A DNA stretch of 39,708 bases from an uncultured Clostridia bacterium (GTDB lineage Bacteria > Bacillota > Clostridia > Christensenellales > CAG-917), in NCBI GenBank assembly GCA_947628855.1, contig CANRBM010000008.1:1-39708 (forward strand). Direction: 5' to 3'. A program made the translations under genes and the position numbers. Positions 24,311 through 33,087 of this stretch are shown here, piece after piece. A model generated the notes under the pieces. The model did no database searches. It saw nothing but the letters and a program-made list of their open reading frames with translations, and was not told where the DNA came from. Position 1 is the stretch's first letter; each line of letters starts with the position of its first letter.

Positions 24311-26749
24311 TTACAATTCCGTGAGCGGCACTACAAGCTCCACTCCCGAAATGCCCTTAAAGAGCGGCTTGCCCTTCGTGGTGCGCGTCTCGATGTTTAT
24401 AGCCTCGGTGTTTACGATGCCGACCGTCCCGCCCGAAACGTACGCGAGGTCGTACGGCATCTTTACCGTGCCGATATAGAAAACTTCCGCTCCGTCTGAA
24501 AGTTCCACAAGCTTTATGCCCTTGAGATATCGCGACATGGGGTCAATAAGCGCGCTTATCACGCGTTTTGCATAGCCTTTGGAGGTGACGACGATTATCT
24601 CGCCTTCGTCCGAAGCCTGTCCTCCGAACGCCACGCTGTCGCCGTCGTTGAGTTTGACGCCCTTGACGCCCGCGGCGCCGCGCCCTTGCAACGGGACTTC
24701 CGTCGCCTTGTATGCGAGTACCTGCCCCTGTTTTGTGACCTCAAGCACATTCTGCTCGTCATCGACGAGTTCCGCGCCTATAAGCTCGTCCCCATCCGCG
24801 AGGTTTATCGCCTTTATGTACGTCTTGCTCATAGAGGAGAATTCGCCCGTCTCCACTCTCTTCACGACGCCCATTCGCGTGAACAGAAGCAGTTCGCCCT
24901 CCGGCGCGCCTTCGAAGAAAAGCAACTTGACGACAAACTCGCCCGTCTGCACGTCCTGATCCACCGCGCCTACCTTGAATGGCTTTTCGCGGAATTTCTT
25001 TTCGGGCAGGGCGCCCACGTCCAGCTTGATGAGGGTGCCGAAATTTGTGAAGGCATAGAGCGTGCCCTTGTTGTTGACGGAGAGCGCCTGTACGGGCAAC
25101 GCGTCCTTTGGCAATCCGCTCATATCCTTACTTGCGATAGAATAGCTCTTTTGGGACATAAACCTGAGCTGTCCGTCGCAGTTGAGGGTTATTACGCCGT
25201 CGCGGTACGCTATCGCTTGCGCCTCGTCGGGCGCGGTGAAGTTCTCCTCCTCGTCGCCGTCCATGATGACTGTCATACGCGGGGAGGACTGCTCCTTCTT
25301 TATCTTGGACAGTTCCTCTTTGACTATCTCGAGCTGTTTCCGCTTTGAGGCGAGTATGCTTTCATACAGTGCGATCTTGCGCTTGAGTTCGGCAAGTTCG
25401 TCCTCCAGCTTTCCGACTTCCAGCCTTGCGAGGTTTTTGAGGCGCATATCGAGTATGGCTTGCGCTTGCGCGTCGCTGAGCCCAAACCGCGCGCGGAGGG
25501 TATCCTTCGCCTTCGCTGTCGTCTCGGACTCCTTGATTATCCTTATCACCTCGTCTATATTGCGTATCGCGACAAGCAAGCCTTCAACGATCTCCGCCCT
25601 CGCCTTCGCCGCCTTAAGATCGTACGTCGTGCGCTTGACGATGACGGTGCGCTGATACTCCACATAATAGTCGAGGTACGCCTTCAAACTCAGCTGTTCG
25701 GGCTTGCCGTTTGCGATGGCGACCATGTTCACTGAGTAGCCTATCTCGAGGTTTGTCTTTTTGAAGAGAAAATCTATTATCTTGTTGACGTCGGCGTCGC
25801 GCTTGCACTTGATGACGGCGCGCATGCCCATCTTGTCCGACTCGTCCACTATCTCGCTTATGCCGGCAAGCAGTTCCTTGTTCGCCTCTTTGAGGTCGGC
25901 TATCCTCGCAAGCAGTTCTGATTTGGACACTTGATATGGCATCTCGGTGATGACTATGTTCTTTTTGCCGTTGTCGTCGTTTTCTATGTGCAGGCGGGAG
26001 CGTATCTTTATGCGCCCCTTGCCCGTACCGTAAATCTCCTCGAGACTGTCTATCGGGATGACGAATCCGCCCGTCGGGAAGTCGGGGCCATGGAAGACCT
26101 TCAAAAGCTCCGCCGTAGTGATGTTCGGATCGTCAATGCGCGCAATTACCGCGTCTATGCACTCCCCCATATTGTGCGTGGGTATGTTTGTCGCAAGTCC
26201 GACCGCTATACCGTTCGCGCCGTTTACAAGCAGGTTGGGGAAACGCCCGGGGAGCGTATTGGGCTCCTCAAGGCTGTCGTCGAAGTTGGGCTGCCAAACC
26301 ACCGTCTCCTTGTCGATATCGCGCAGGAGTTCGAGCGCTAGCGCGCTCATCCTCGCCTCCGTATACCTCATTGCCGCCGCGCCGTCGCCGTCCACGCTGC
26401 CAAAGTTGCCGTGTCCGTCCACCAGCGTCATGCGCATCGCAAAGGGTTGCGCCATCCTGACCAGCGCGCCGTATACGGAGCTGTCGCCGTGCGGGTGATA
26501 CTTGCCGAGGCAGTCGCCCACTATGCGCGCGCACTTCTTGTGCGGCTTGTCGGGAGTGAGCCCCATCTCGTGCATGCTGTACAGCACCCTGCGCTGAACG
26601 GGTTTGAGCCCGTCCTCTACGCGCGGTATCGCCCTGTCCAAAATGACGTTTTCGGAGTACGGTATCATGGAGTTGTGCATGACCTCTTCAAACACCGTAT
26701 CCAGCACCGTCTGATTGTAGATTATTTCCTTTTGTCTCTGCTTTGCCAT
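24311..26749 (-). CDS. parC: DNA topoisomerase IV subunit A (ParC)
   Basis: 812 residues. Seen: quinolone-pocket region [15 protein letters not shown], catalytic Tyr129 in [17 protein letters not shown], the coiled-coil tower region and a C-terminal beta-pinwheel. The C-terminal domain has [12 protein letters not shown] but no GyrA box (Q-R-R-G-G-K-G), and segments such as [14 protein letters not shown] and YIKAINL resemble ParC. It follows parE by 65 nt and no dnaA/recF is near, so topoisomerase IV is preferred over gyrase. Residue 94, the place of GyrA Asp87/ParC Glu84, is Gly. If the genome lacks another pair it would have to do both jobs. Confidence 0.85.
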   Translation of the reverse strand: MAKQRQKEIIYNQTVLDTVFEEVMHNSMIPYSENVILDRAIPRVEDGLKPVQRRVLYSMHEMGLTPDKPHKKCARIVGDCLGKYHPHGDSSVYGALVRMAQPFAMRMTLVDGHGNFGSVDGDGAAAMRYTEARMSALALELLRDIDKETVVWQPNFDDSLEEPNTLPGRFPNLLVNGANGIAVGLATNIPTHNMGECIDAVIARIDDPNITTAELLKVFHGPDFPTGGFVIPIDSLEEIYGTGKGRIKIRSRLHIENDDNGKKNIVITEMPYQVSKSELLARIADLKEANKELLAGISEIVDESDKMGMRAVIKCKRDADVNKIIDFLFKKTNLEIGYSVNMVAIANGKPEQLSLKAYLDYYVEYQRTVIVKRTTYDLKAAKARAEIVEGLLVAIRNIDEVIRIIKESETTAKAKDTLRARFGLSDAQAQAILDMRLKNLARLEVGKLEDELAELKRKIALYESILASKRKQLEIVKEELSKIKKEQSSPRMTVIMDGDEEENFTAPDEAQAIAYRDGVITLNCDGQLRFMSQKSYSIASKDMSGLPKDALPVQALSVNNKGTLYAFTNFGTLIKLDVGALPEKKFREKPFKVGAVDQDVQTGEFVVKLLFFEGAPEGELLLFTRMGVVKRVETGEFSSMSKTYIKAINLADGDELIGAELVDDEQNVLEVTKQGQVLAYKATEVPLQGRGAAGVKGVKLNDGDSVAFGGQASDEGEIIVVTSKGYAKRVISALIDPMSRYLKGIKLVELSDGAEVFYIGTVKMPYDLAYVSGGTVGIVNTEAINIETRTTKGKPLFKGISGVELVVPLTEL

Positions 26750-26814
26750 AATATTTTCCCAAGTTTGCGCTTTTTGTTTTACGATTTATTTTCCGCCTTT
26801 TGCCCGAATATGCC

Positions 26815-28785
26815 TTACTCGTCCGACTTGCCAGATATCTTGAAACTGTCCACCTTGTTGAAATCCGCGTATTTATAGATGTAGTCCTTTCTTATGTTGC
26901 TGTCGTCGCCCATTAGTATGGTTATGCGCTTGTCCGCCATCGCCGCGTCGTCTATGGTGACGCGGGTGAGCGTGCGTTTTGCGGGGTCCATAGTGGTGTC
27001 CCAAAGCTGTTCCGGATTCATCTCGCCAAGACCCTTGAAACGCTGCAGGAGCGCGTTTTTGCCCATCTTTTTTTGTCCCTCGACGAGCGCCGCGTCGTCA
27101 TAGCAGTAGAGTATCTCGTCCTTCTTTTGCAGCCTGTAAAGCGGCGGCATTCCGATATACACGTGTCCCTCCGTGATGAGTTGTCGCATATATCTGAAAA
27201 AGAATGTCAGCAAAAGCGCCCTGATGTGCGCGCCGTCCTGGTCGGCGTCCGCCAAAATTATCACCTTGTCATATCTCAAAGACGTGATATCGAAATCGGG
27301 GTCTATGCCCGTTCCGAGCGCGCTTATGAGAGTCGCAAATTCCTCGTTTGCGAGTATCTTCTCAAGGCTCGCCTTCTCCACATTGAGTGGCTTGCCCCTG
27401 AGCGGCAATATAGCTTGGAAAAACCTGTCGCGCGCCTGTTTCGCGCTGCCGCCCGCGCTGTCGCCCTCGACGATGAAAAGTTCGTTTATGGTGGCGTTTT
27501 TGCCTGAACAGCTTGCGAGTTTGCCTACGAGGTTGAGCCCCTGCAACTTGTTTTGTTGACGGCTCAAGTCCTTTGCGCGCTTTGCCGCCTCTCTCGACTT
27601 TGCCGCGCCCATCGCCTTTGCGATGATCTTCTCCGCCGTCGCCTTATATCCCCTTTGCAACAGCAATTCCGCAAGCTTTTCGCTCACGAGGTTTTCCACT
27701 TTGGGGCGTACTTCGGGATTGCCCAACTTGCCCTTCGTCTGTCCTTCGAATTGCACGTTTTGCATCTTTACGGTGATGACCGCGACCATGCCCTCTCTGA
27801 AATCCTCGCCGAGCAGGTTTGCCTGTTTGTCCTTGAGTATGCCGTTTTTGCGCGCGTAGTCGTTGAAAACCTTTGTCACCGCGCTCTTAAATCCGACCTC
27901 GTGCGTGCCGCCCTCCGCCGTGGGGATGTTGTTGACATAGCTATAAATATTTTCGGTGTAAGCTTCGGTGTGCTGTATCGCCACCTCAACCTCGAATTTG
28001 TCCTCCTTCGCCTCGACGTAAAGCGGCTTATCATACAGCACCGTCCTGCCCTCGTTGAGGTATTGCACATAGTCCGCGATGCCGCCCTTATAGCAGAATA
28101 CGTCGTGCCTGTCCGTACCCCCGTCAAGCGGCATGCGCAGGTCGTCAATGACTATTGTCATACCCTTGTTGAGGTAGGCTACGTCGCGCATGCGCTCCGC
28201 AACGGTGGCGTAATCGAATTTTTCCTTGCCGAAAACGCGCTCGTCGGGTTTGAAGGTGACGGTGGTTCCCGTCCCCTTTGTCTTGCCTACGACGGTAAGC
28301 GGAGTCTTGACTATGCCGCTCTTTATCTTTGTGCCTATCTGCGGAGAATAAAATTCAATGCGATACAAACTTCCGTCGCGCTTTACTTCGACGTTGAGCC
28401 ATTCGCTGAGCGCGTTCGTGACGGACGCGCCCACGCCGTGCAGACCGCCCGAAAAGCTGTATTGATCGTTGTCGAACTTCGCGCCCGCATGCAGCTGCGT
28501 AAAGACGACCTCTACGCCGCTCACCTTGAGCTTGGGGTGCTTGTCCACGGGGACGCCGCGGCCGTTGTCCGTCACTCTTGCGACGTTGTCGTCGAGGAGC
28601 TCTATTTTTACGGTGTCGCCAAAGCCGTTCGCCACCTCGTCCACGCTGTTGTCGATGATCTCCCACAAGATGTGGTGCATGCCCTTTGCGCCCGTCGTGC
28701 CGATGTACATGCCGGGACGCTTTCTTACGGCGTCCAGCCCCTCCAACACGCGGATGTCTCCCGCCTTGTAATCTTGATTTGCCAT
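26815..28785 (-). CDS. parE: DNA topoisomerase IV subunit B (ParE)
   Basis: 656 residues from the ATG at 28785. Seen: GHKL ATPase motifs EIIDNSVDE, DNGRGVPVDKH and SGGLHGVGASV, a transducer domain with VNNIPTAEGGTHE, and a TOPRIM domain with EGDSAGGSAKQARDR and ADADQDGAHI. The sequence QAILPLRGKPLNVEKA and the context of parC directly downstream favour ParE; a GyrB label cannot be excluded by inspection. Upstream in-frame codons to 28884 are rejected because they run through the promoter. AAAGGT lies 5 nt before the ATG. Confidence 0.85.
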   Translation of the reverse strand: MANQDYKAGDIRVLEGLDAVRKRPGMYIGTTGAKGMHHILWEIIDNSVDEVANGFGDTVKIELLDDNVARVTDNGRGVPVDKHPKLKVSGVEVVFTQLHAGAKFDNDQYSFSGGLHGVGASVTNALSEWLNVEVKRDGSLYRIEFYSPQIGTKIKSGIVKTPLTVVGKTKGTGTTVTFKPDERVFGKEKFDYATVAERMRDVAYLNKGMTIVIDDLRMPLDGGTDRHDVFCYKGGIADYVQYLNEGRTVLYDKPLYVEAKEDKFEVEVAIQHTEAYTENIYSYVNNIPTAEGGTHEVGFKSAVTKVFNDYARKNGILKDKQANLLGEDFREGMVAVITVKMQNVQFEGQTKGKLGNPEVRPKVENLVSEKLAELLLQRGYKATAEKIIAKAMGAAKSREAAKRAKDLSRQQNKLQGLNLVGKLASCSGKNATINELFIVEGDSAGGSAKQARDRFFQAILPLRGKPLNVEKASLEKILANEEFATLISALGTGIDPDFDITSLRYDKVIILADADQDGAHIRALLLTFFFRYMRQLITEGHVYIGMPPLYRLQKKDEILYCYDDAALVEGQKKMGKNALLQRFKGLGEMNPEQLWDTTMDPAKRTLTRVTIDDAAMADKRITILMGDDSNIRKDYIYKYADFNKVDSFKISGKSDE

Positions 28786-28833
28786 GTCTACCTTTTGTGC
28801 CTGAAAATCGCACGCATACAATATAATGTGTAT

Positions 28834-28862
28834 ATTATAGCATACCCGCGCGCGTCGCGCAA
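28834..28862 (-). promoter_or_regulatory. Sigma-A type promoter of parE-parC
   Basis: TTGCGC (28862-28857), 17-nt spacer, TATAAT (28839-28834) with extended TGC. The spacer is nearly all G and C (GACGCGCGCGGG), which may make it sensitive to supercoiling; this is an inference. About 43 nt of leader follow. Confidence 0.8.
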
Positions 28863-28977
28863 CCCAAAACAACTCGAAAAACATTTAATTTTCAAAAGAA
28901 AAAATCGTCAAGAGGATAACTGAAAGTCCATTAAATCTTAACGCACCCTATGTCCAAACGTTCTTATACCCGCCATC

Positions 28978-29055
28978 CGCAGTGTCCGAGCGATTAACAC
29001 GCCCCCTGTCAGAGCGTATTTTTAATGTCACTCCGAGCGCAGTCGAGGGATCCCC
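28978..29055 (+). repeat. Composite intergenic repeat without hairpin (uninterrupted module)
   Basis: Contains the submotif TGTCCGAGCGATTAACA at 28983 and a degenerate partner, then an uninterrupted module at 29024-29055 (TGTCACTCCGAGCGCAGTCG then AGGGATCCCC). No hairpin is inserted here. It lies between folBK and the parE promoter. Nothing gene-like is visible in the rest of this 302-nt gap apart from the promoter. Confidence 0.75.
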
Positions 29056-29087
29056 AAGTCCTCACCCCACACACAATCACTTAAGTA

Positions 29088-29930
29088 TTAAATCTTCTTT
29101 TCCAGCTCTTCAAGCAAATCTATCACGCGCTTGCGAAGGAGGGGATGCAGTTTGTATGGGGCAAGCTCAGCGAGCGGTTTAAGCACAAAAGCGCGGTTTA
29201 TCATGTCATAATGAGGTATTGAAAGCCCGTTTTTGTCATAAACGATGTCGTCATAAAAGAGTATATCGATGTCGAGAGTGCGGTCTCCCCACCTCACGTC
29301 ACGCGTCCTGCCCGCCGCCTTTTCTATGCCGTTGACCCTGCGTAAAAGTTCTTCGGGCGCAAGATAGGTGTCCGCCTCGACGACGCTGTTCAAAAACTTG
29401 CCCTGCGCAACGCCGCCGTAAGGATCTGTCGCTATGCGCCCGCTCTCGCGCACGTTTTTGAAGGCGGGATCTGTTTTCAACTCGTTCACCGCGAAGTCCA
29501 GATATCCGCCTCTGTCGCCCATATTCGATCCGAGCGAAAGATATACCCTATGCCACGCAAAAGTAGTTTGGACGGCTACATAGTCGAATTTGCCGCTCAT
29601 GGGCGCGTCCGGCTTTTTGACCTCTACTGCCACACCCTTTGCGAGCGGAAACTCCTCAAGCAATCGCTTTGCCAAACCTGTCGCGAGCGTCTCTATGAGG
29701 TCGAAACAATTCTCTTCCGTAAAACTTTTCACTACTTTTTTCACCGCGGAGTAGCTGACCGTATTCTCCACATCGTCGCTCTCCCCCGCCGCGCGTACGT
29801 CCGCATATATCGTGATGGAGATCAAAAAACGCTGCGGGACAACTTTCTCCTCCGGGTTTACGCCGTGACATGCTAAAACTTCGAAGTCCTTCAAAATTAT
29901 CTTATCTTCCTCAAATTCGCAACCTGTCAT
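29088..29930 (-). CDS. folK: FolB-FolK fusion: dihydroneopterin aldolase / HPPK
   Basis: 280 residues carrying two consecutive enzymes of folate synthesis. Residues ~10-125 are dihydroneopterin aldolase (KDFEVLACHGVNPEEK, SYSAVKKVV, FDLIETLATGLA, VEVKKPDAP). Residues ~128-280 are 6-hydroxymethyl-dihydropterin pyrophosphokinase (YLSLGSNMGDRGGYL, DPYGGVAQGKFLNSVV, RTRDVRWGDRTLDIDILFYDD, IPHYDMINRAFVLKPLAELA). All key motifs are intact in both halves, so the fusion should catalyse two successive steps. It follows folP by 22 nt and ends the fol operon. Confidence 0.95.
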   Translation of the reverse strand: MTGCEFEEDKIILKDFEVLACHGVNPEEKVVPQRFLISITIYADVRAAGESDDVENTVSYSAVKKVVKSFTEENCFDLIETLATGLAKRLLEEFPLAKGVAVEVKKPDAPMSGKFDYVAVQTTFAWHRVYLSLGSNMGDRGGYLDFAVNELKTDPAFKNVRESGRIATDPYGGVAQGKFLNSVVEADTYLAPEELLRRVNGIEKAAGRTRDVRWGDRTLDIDILFYDDIVYDKNGLSIPHYDMINRAFVLKPLAELAPYKLHPLLRKRVIDLLEELEKKI

Positions 29931-29952
29931 GACTTTTTCTCCTTAAAAATCG

Positions 29953-30759
29953 CTATTTGCCTATAAAATTTTTTATCTCCTCGACGTTTTCTTTCACGTC
30001 GTGCACCCTTACGAACAGCGCGCCCATTTTTGTCGCTTGCATTGTAGTATCCAGCGTGGCGGACAGCCTGTCCTGCACCTCTCCGCCCAAAAACGATTTG
30101 CGAGAGGCGCCCAACAGAAACGGAAATTCAAATGCGTCTATCAGCTCGCCGTAGCGCGCAAGCAGTTCGATATCCTCCTCGCGCGAGAGATTGAAACCTA
30201 TGCCGCCGTCGAGCAATATTTTGTCTCTTTTCACGCCCGCCGCAAGCAGTTTTTCTATTGCGACTTGCAGTCCTTGCCTTTTGTCCTCGAACATATCCCC
30301 GACTTTTGAGCCGCGCCTATTGTGCATTACGCATACGGCAAGCCCGTACTTTCCTACGACCGCCGCCATATTTTCGTCCGCGAGACAGCTCACGTCGTTT
30401 ATCATATCCGCGCCCGCCTTCGCCGCCTCTTCCGCGACCGAAGCGTAAAACGTATCTACGGACAAAAGCGCGTCGGGATACGCCTCTTTCAGCGCGCGTA
30501 TGACGGGGACAACTCGCTTTTCTTCCTCGTCGGCGGAAAGAGCGCTCGCATTTGGACGTGTAGACTGTCCGCCTATATCCAAAATCTCCGCGCCCTCAAA
30601 CAACATTATATTCGCGCGCGCGAGAGCCGCCGCCACGCCCTCCGCCCTGCTATCGCAAAAAAAGCTGTCGGGAGTGGCGTTCAATATGCCCATGACATGC
30701 GTCCCGCCCTCGAATATCCTGCCGCGGACATTAAAATCATAGCGCCTATTTTCGCTCAT
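29953..30759 (-). CDS. folP: Dihydropteroate synthase
   Basis: 268 residues; condenses hydroxymethyl-dihydropterin pyrophosphate with p-aminobenzoate. Seen: [23 protein letters not shown] (the usual ESTRPG has Q for E and N for G), [22 protein letters not shown], and LLGASRKSF at the C-terminal end of the barrel, followed by RVHDV. The sulfonamide target region (TPDSF and STRP) carries the two substitutions named. The start overlaps the folE stop by ATGA. Confidence 0.95.
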   Translation of the reverse strand: MSENRRYDFNVRGRIFEGGTHVMGILNATPDSFFCDSRAEGVAAALARANIMLFEGAEILDIGGQSTRPNASALSADEEEKRVVPVIRALKEAYPDALLSVDTFYASVAEEAAKAGADMINDVSCLADENMAAVVGKYGLAVCVMHNRRGSKVGDMFEDKRQGLQVAIEKLLAAGVKRDKILLDGGIGFNLSREEDIELLARYGELIDAFEFPFLLGASRKSFLGGEVQDRLSATLDTTMQATKMGALFVRVHDVKENVEEIKNFIGK

Positions 30760-31301
30760 GCCTTGAACACCCTCGCGATGTACTCCTCGGGGAAGTCCCC
30801 TCTAGTCGCGTAGCTCACCGTCTTGCTCCCAACTTTTTTCACGCCGCGCGCGGTCATGCAGGTATGTTCCGCCTCTATGACGACAAGCACCCCTTTTGGT
30901 TTTAGCTCATGGAATATCTCGTCTGCGATCTGCGCGCCCAGCCTCTCTTGAAGTTGCAGCCGCTTTGCGTATATGTCCACCACGCGCGCGAGCTTGCTGA
31001 GCCCCACAACCTTGCCGTTCGGGATATACGCGATGTGCACCTTTCCGAAAAACGGCATGAGGTGATGCTCGCAAGTAGAGGAAAACGCAATGTCCTTCTC
31101 TATGACAAGTTCGCTCCCGCTTTCGTCGAATACTTTTTGGAGCTGTGCCGCGCCGTCCTCGCCGTAGCCCGAAGTCAGCTCCTCGTACATGCGCGCAACG
31201 CGCTCCGGAGTGTCCTTAAGCCCCTCTCTGTTCGGGTCCTCGCCTATTGCCTCGAGGATATCCCTCACCGCCTTTTCTATCTTCTTCTTGTCAACGCTCA
31301 T
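30756..31301 (-). CDS. folE: GTP cyclohydrolase I
   Basis: 181 residues, makes 7,8-dihydroneopterin triphosphate from GTP, the first folate step. Seen: zinc and catalytic motifs [35 protein letters not shown] and [12 protein letters not shown], and [19 protein letters not shown] at the N-terminus. The ATG at 31301 has GAGGTG 7 nt upstream; a TTG 15 nt earlier is less likely. The leader sequence GCGAGGTGC is the same as at the start of folC. Overlaps folP. Confidence 0.96.
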   Translation of the reverse strand: MSVDKKKIEKAVRDILEAIGEDPNREGLKDTPERVARMYEELTSGYGEDGAAQLQKVFDESGSELVIEKDIAFSSTCEHHLMPFFGKVHIAYIPNGKVVGLSKLARVVDIYAKRLQLQERLGAQIADEIFHELKPKGVLVVIEAEHTCMTARGVKKVGSKTVSYATRGDFPEEYIARVFKA

Positions 31302-31358
31302 ATGCGCACCTCGCAAATTTCAAATTTATATCGTTTAAATTATTTTCAAATGTCATCT

Positions 31359-32672
31359 TCAACGCTCGCCTTTTCCGTCCATATCCTCGAACAGCGTGAG
31401 GGATCCCGCAACAAGTACGACGTTGCATTCCCCGTCCAGCGCGTCCTGCACGGCTTTGTGTATATCCTCGCCTATGTCACATTGGACGTACTCTCCCACT
31501 ATGCCGCTAAGCTCCTGCGCGGACATAGCGCGCGGAGACGGCGGAGTCACGCAAGTAGCCCTTGCCGCAAGCGGCGCGATAAGGCTTACGATACCCTTCA
31601 CATCCTTGTCCTTCAGCACTCCGATGACAAGATGTATGCGCGCCCCTGCAAAGTAATTTTGAAGCGCGCTCTTCAAAGTTATAGCCCCATGCGGATTGTG
31701 TGCGCCGTCAAAAACGAGGGTTTTTCCGTACGGAACGCGCAGATCAAACCTCTCTTTTGCGTTTTGCACGATTTCAAAGCGCCCGCGCCACACGGTTTTA
31801 CAAAGTCCCCGCTTTATGCTGTCCTCGCCTATTTCAAGCCCTTTCTCATTCAGCTTTTTTGCGGCGCATATCGCTATCGCGGCATTTTGGAGTTGATGCG
31901 CGCCCAGCATTTTCACAAAATATTTTTCGCCTTCATACAAAAAGTGCTGTCCCTCAAGGCTGTCGTCTACGGGCGTAGGCTCGCTCGCCACGAAAAGTCG
32001 GCAAGGCATATCTTTGCGCTCGCCGTCCACGGTGCGCCACGGGTGCGCAAGCTCCCGCATTATCTCCTCGCTCTGCGCGCAAGTCACCGCGTCGCCGTCT
32101 ATAATAGCCGCCTTCTCCGCCGCTATCTCGCCCAGGGTGTTTCCGAGATACGCGCAGTGGTCAAGCCCTATGGGCGTGATGACGGACAGCAACTTGCGCC
32201 GCATGGCGTTTGTCGCGTCCCACCTACCGCCCAAACCTGTTTCGATCACGCAGACATCGCATCCCTCATCCTTTAACGCCTCAAACGCGACCGCGGTCTC
32301 GATCTCGAACGCCGTAGGTTTGAAGCCTTCCTCTCTCCTTTCGTTTTCACGCGCGATCGCCGCCGCGACCTTGCTCATATATTTTGCCACCGCCTCGTCA
32401 CTTAGCGGAGCGCCGCCAACGAGCCACCTCTCGTTGTAGCAAAACACGGACGGCGAATTGTATGTGCCGACCCTGTATCCCGCCTCGCGCAGAATTGACG
32501 TCAGATATGCCGATACGCTGCCCTTGCCGTTTGTACCCGCGATATGCACGCACTTTAAGGCCTCGTCCGGGGAGCCTAGCATATCAAGCAGCTCCCGCAT
32601 GCGCTCGAGCCCCAGGTCGATGCCCGCGCGCTCTATATTTTTGATGTACTCGACCGCCTCTTTATAAATCAA
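31359..32672 (-). CDS. folC: Folylpolyglutamate / dihydrofolate synthase
   Basis: 437 residues from a TTG at 32672 (MIYKEAVEYI). Seen: Walker-like HIAGTNGKGSVSAYL, TYNSPSVFCYNERW, ETGLGGRWDATN, ITPIGLDHCAYLG, FDGAHNPHGA and GVLKDKD. The enzyme adds glutamate to dihydropteroate and to folates. The motif set fits a bifunctional FolC. The TTG is chosen because GAGGTG lies 8 nt before it and because folE uses the same leader; an earlier ATG at 32738 would put 22 codons inside the riboswitch. First gene of the operon. Confidence 0.95.
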   Translation of the reverse strand: MIYKEAVEYIKNIERAGIDLGLERMRELLDMLGSPDEALKCVHIAGTNGKGSVSAYLTSILREAGYRVGTYNSPSVFCYNERWLVGGAPLSDEAVAKYMSKVAAAIARENERREEGFKPTAFEIETAVAFEALKDEGCDVCVIETGLGGRWDATNAMRRKLLSVITPIGLDHCAYLGNTLGEIAAEKAAIIDGDAVTCAQSEEIMRELAHPWRTVDGERKDMPCRLFVASEPTPVDDSLEGQHFLYEGEKYFVKMLGAHQLQNAAIAICAAKKLNEKGLEIGEDSIKRGLCKTVWRGRFEIVQNAKERFDLRVPYGKTLVFDGAHNPHGAITLKSALQNYFAGARIHLVIGVLKDKDVKGIVSLIAPLAARATCVTPPSPRAMSAQELSGIVGEYVQCDIGEDIHKAVQDALDGECNVVLVAGSLTLFEDMDGKGER

Positions 32673-32705
32673 AAAAGCACCTCGCAAAAGGAAGTACTGC
32701 TCGGG

Positions 32706-32815
32706 GGAAGCGGGAGTGAATATCGCACCGCAAGCCAATTGCTTTCAAAATGGCCTTTCGTCCGCTGACACCCCCCGTTCAGACGGCACTTGACGCGCGA
32801 AATTCTACAACTTCC
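32706..32815 (-). ncRNA. Tetrahydrofolate (THF) riboswitch upstream of folC
   Basis: Reading the minus strand: P1 is GGAAG (32815-32811) with CTTCC (32710-32706); P2 is GAATTTCGC with GCGATATTC (one mismatch); then comes the conserved GTCAAGTG, the core GGTGTC and ACGAA, and TGCGGTGCGA in the 3' part. Order and spacing match the THF riboswitch class. It ends 33 nt before the TTG start of folC, a distance suited to translational control by masking GCGAGGTGC. The four genes downstream all belong to folate synthesis, which supports the identification. Confidence 0.85.
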
Positions 32816-32849
32816 AAATTTATATTTATTTGATTTTCGATGTACGAAC

Positions 32850-32878
32850 ATTTTATCACATTCCGCCGCATATATCAA
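32850..32878 (-). promoter_or_regulatory. Sigma-A type promoter of the fol operon
   Basis: TTGATA (32878-32873), 17-nt spacer, TAAAAT (32855-32850). The predicted start leaves about 28 nt before the riboswitch P1 stem. Confidence 0.8.
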
Positions 32879-32879
32879 C

Positions 32880-33040
32880 AAAAATTTAGCGCTCTACTAA
32901 ATTTTTGAGTGAGGGTTTCTAAACTCTAACGTCAAAGTAATATAGAGAGCTTGCATGACGAGCGTTTATATGTAGGAAAAAATATATTGAACCGGCAGAA
33001 AATCAAGTCGGAAAATTTGTTATTGCAAGGAGAGCTTACA
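32880..33040. other. Gene-free AT-rich gap between spoIVA and the fol promoter
   Basis: No gene. A 10-bp inverted repeat AAAAATTTAG/CTAAATTTTT (32880-32906) lies directly ahead of the fol -35 and could be a weak terminator or a regulator site. The rest is plain AT-rich sequence. Confidence 0.4.
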
Positions 33041-33066
33041 AAAAGCTCGCATGCGCGAGCTTTTTT
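33041..33066 (-). terminator. Rho-independent terminator of spoIVA
   Basis: AAAAGCTCGC-ATGC-GCGAGCTTTT with long A/T tails, 22 nt after the spoIVA stop. It seals spoIVA off from the fol operon. Confidence 0.9.
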
Positions 33067-33087
33067 CTCCTCTTCTGCAAACGGTGG

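Noticed and set aside
28786..28884. Extended N-terminus of ParE
   Set aside because: The extra codons run through the -10 and -35 of a consensus promoter and have no homology.
27553..28923. Long plus-strand frames opposite parE and folC (also 30909-32276)
   Set aside because: They mirror well-identified minus-strand genes; low use of TTA, CTA and TCA codons in the true genes keeps the other strand open.
32673..32738. ATG start for FolC at 32738
   Set aside because: It would translate part of the THF riboswitch; the TTG at 32672 has a ribosome site and aligns with the family start.
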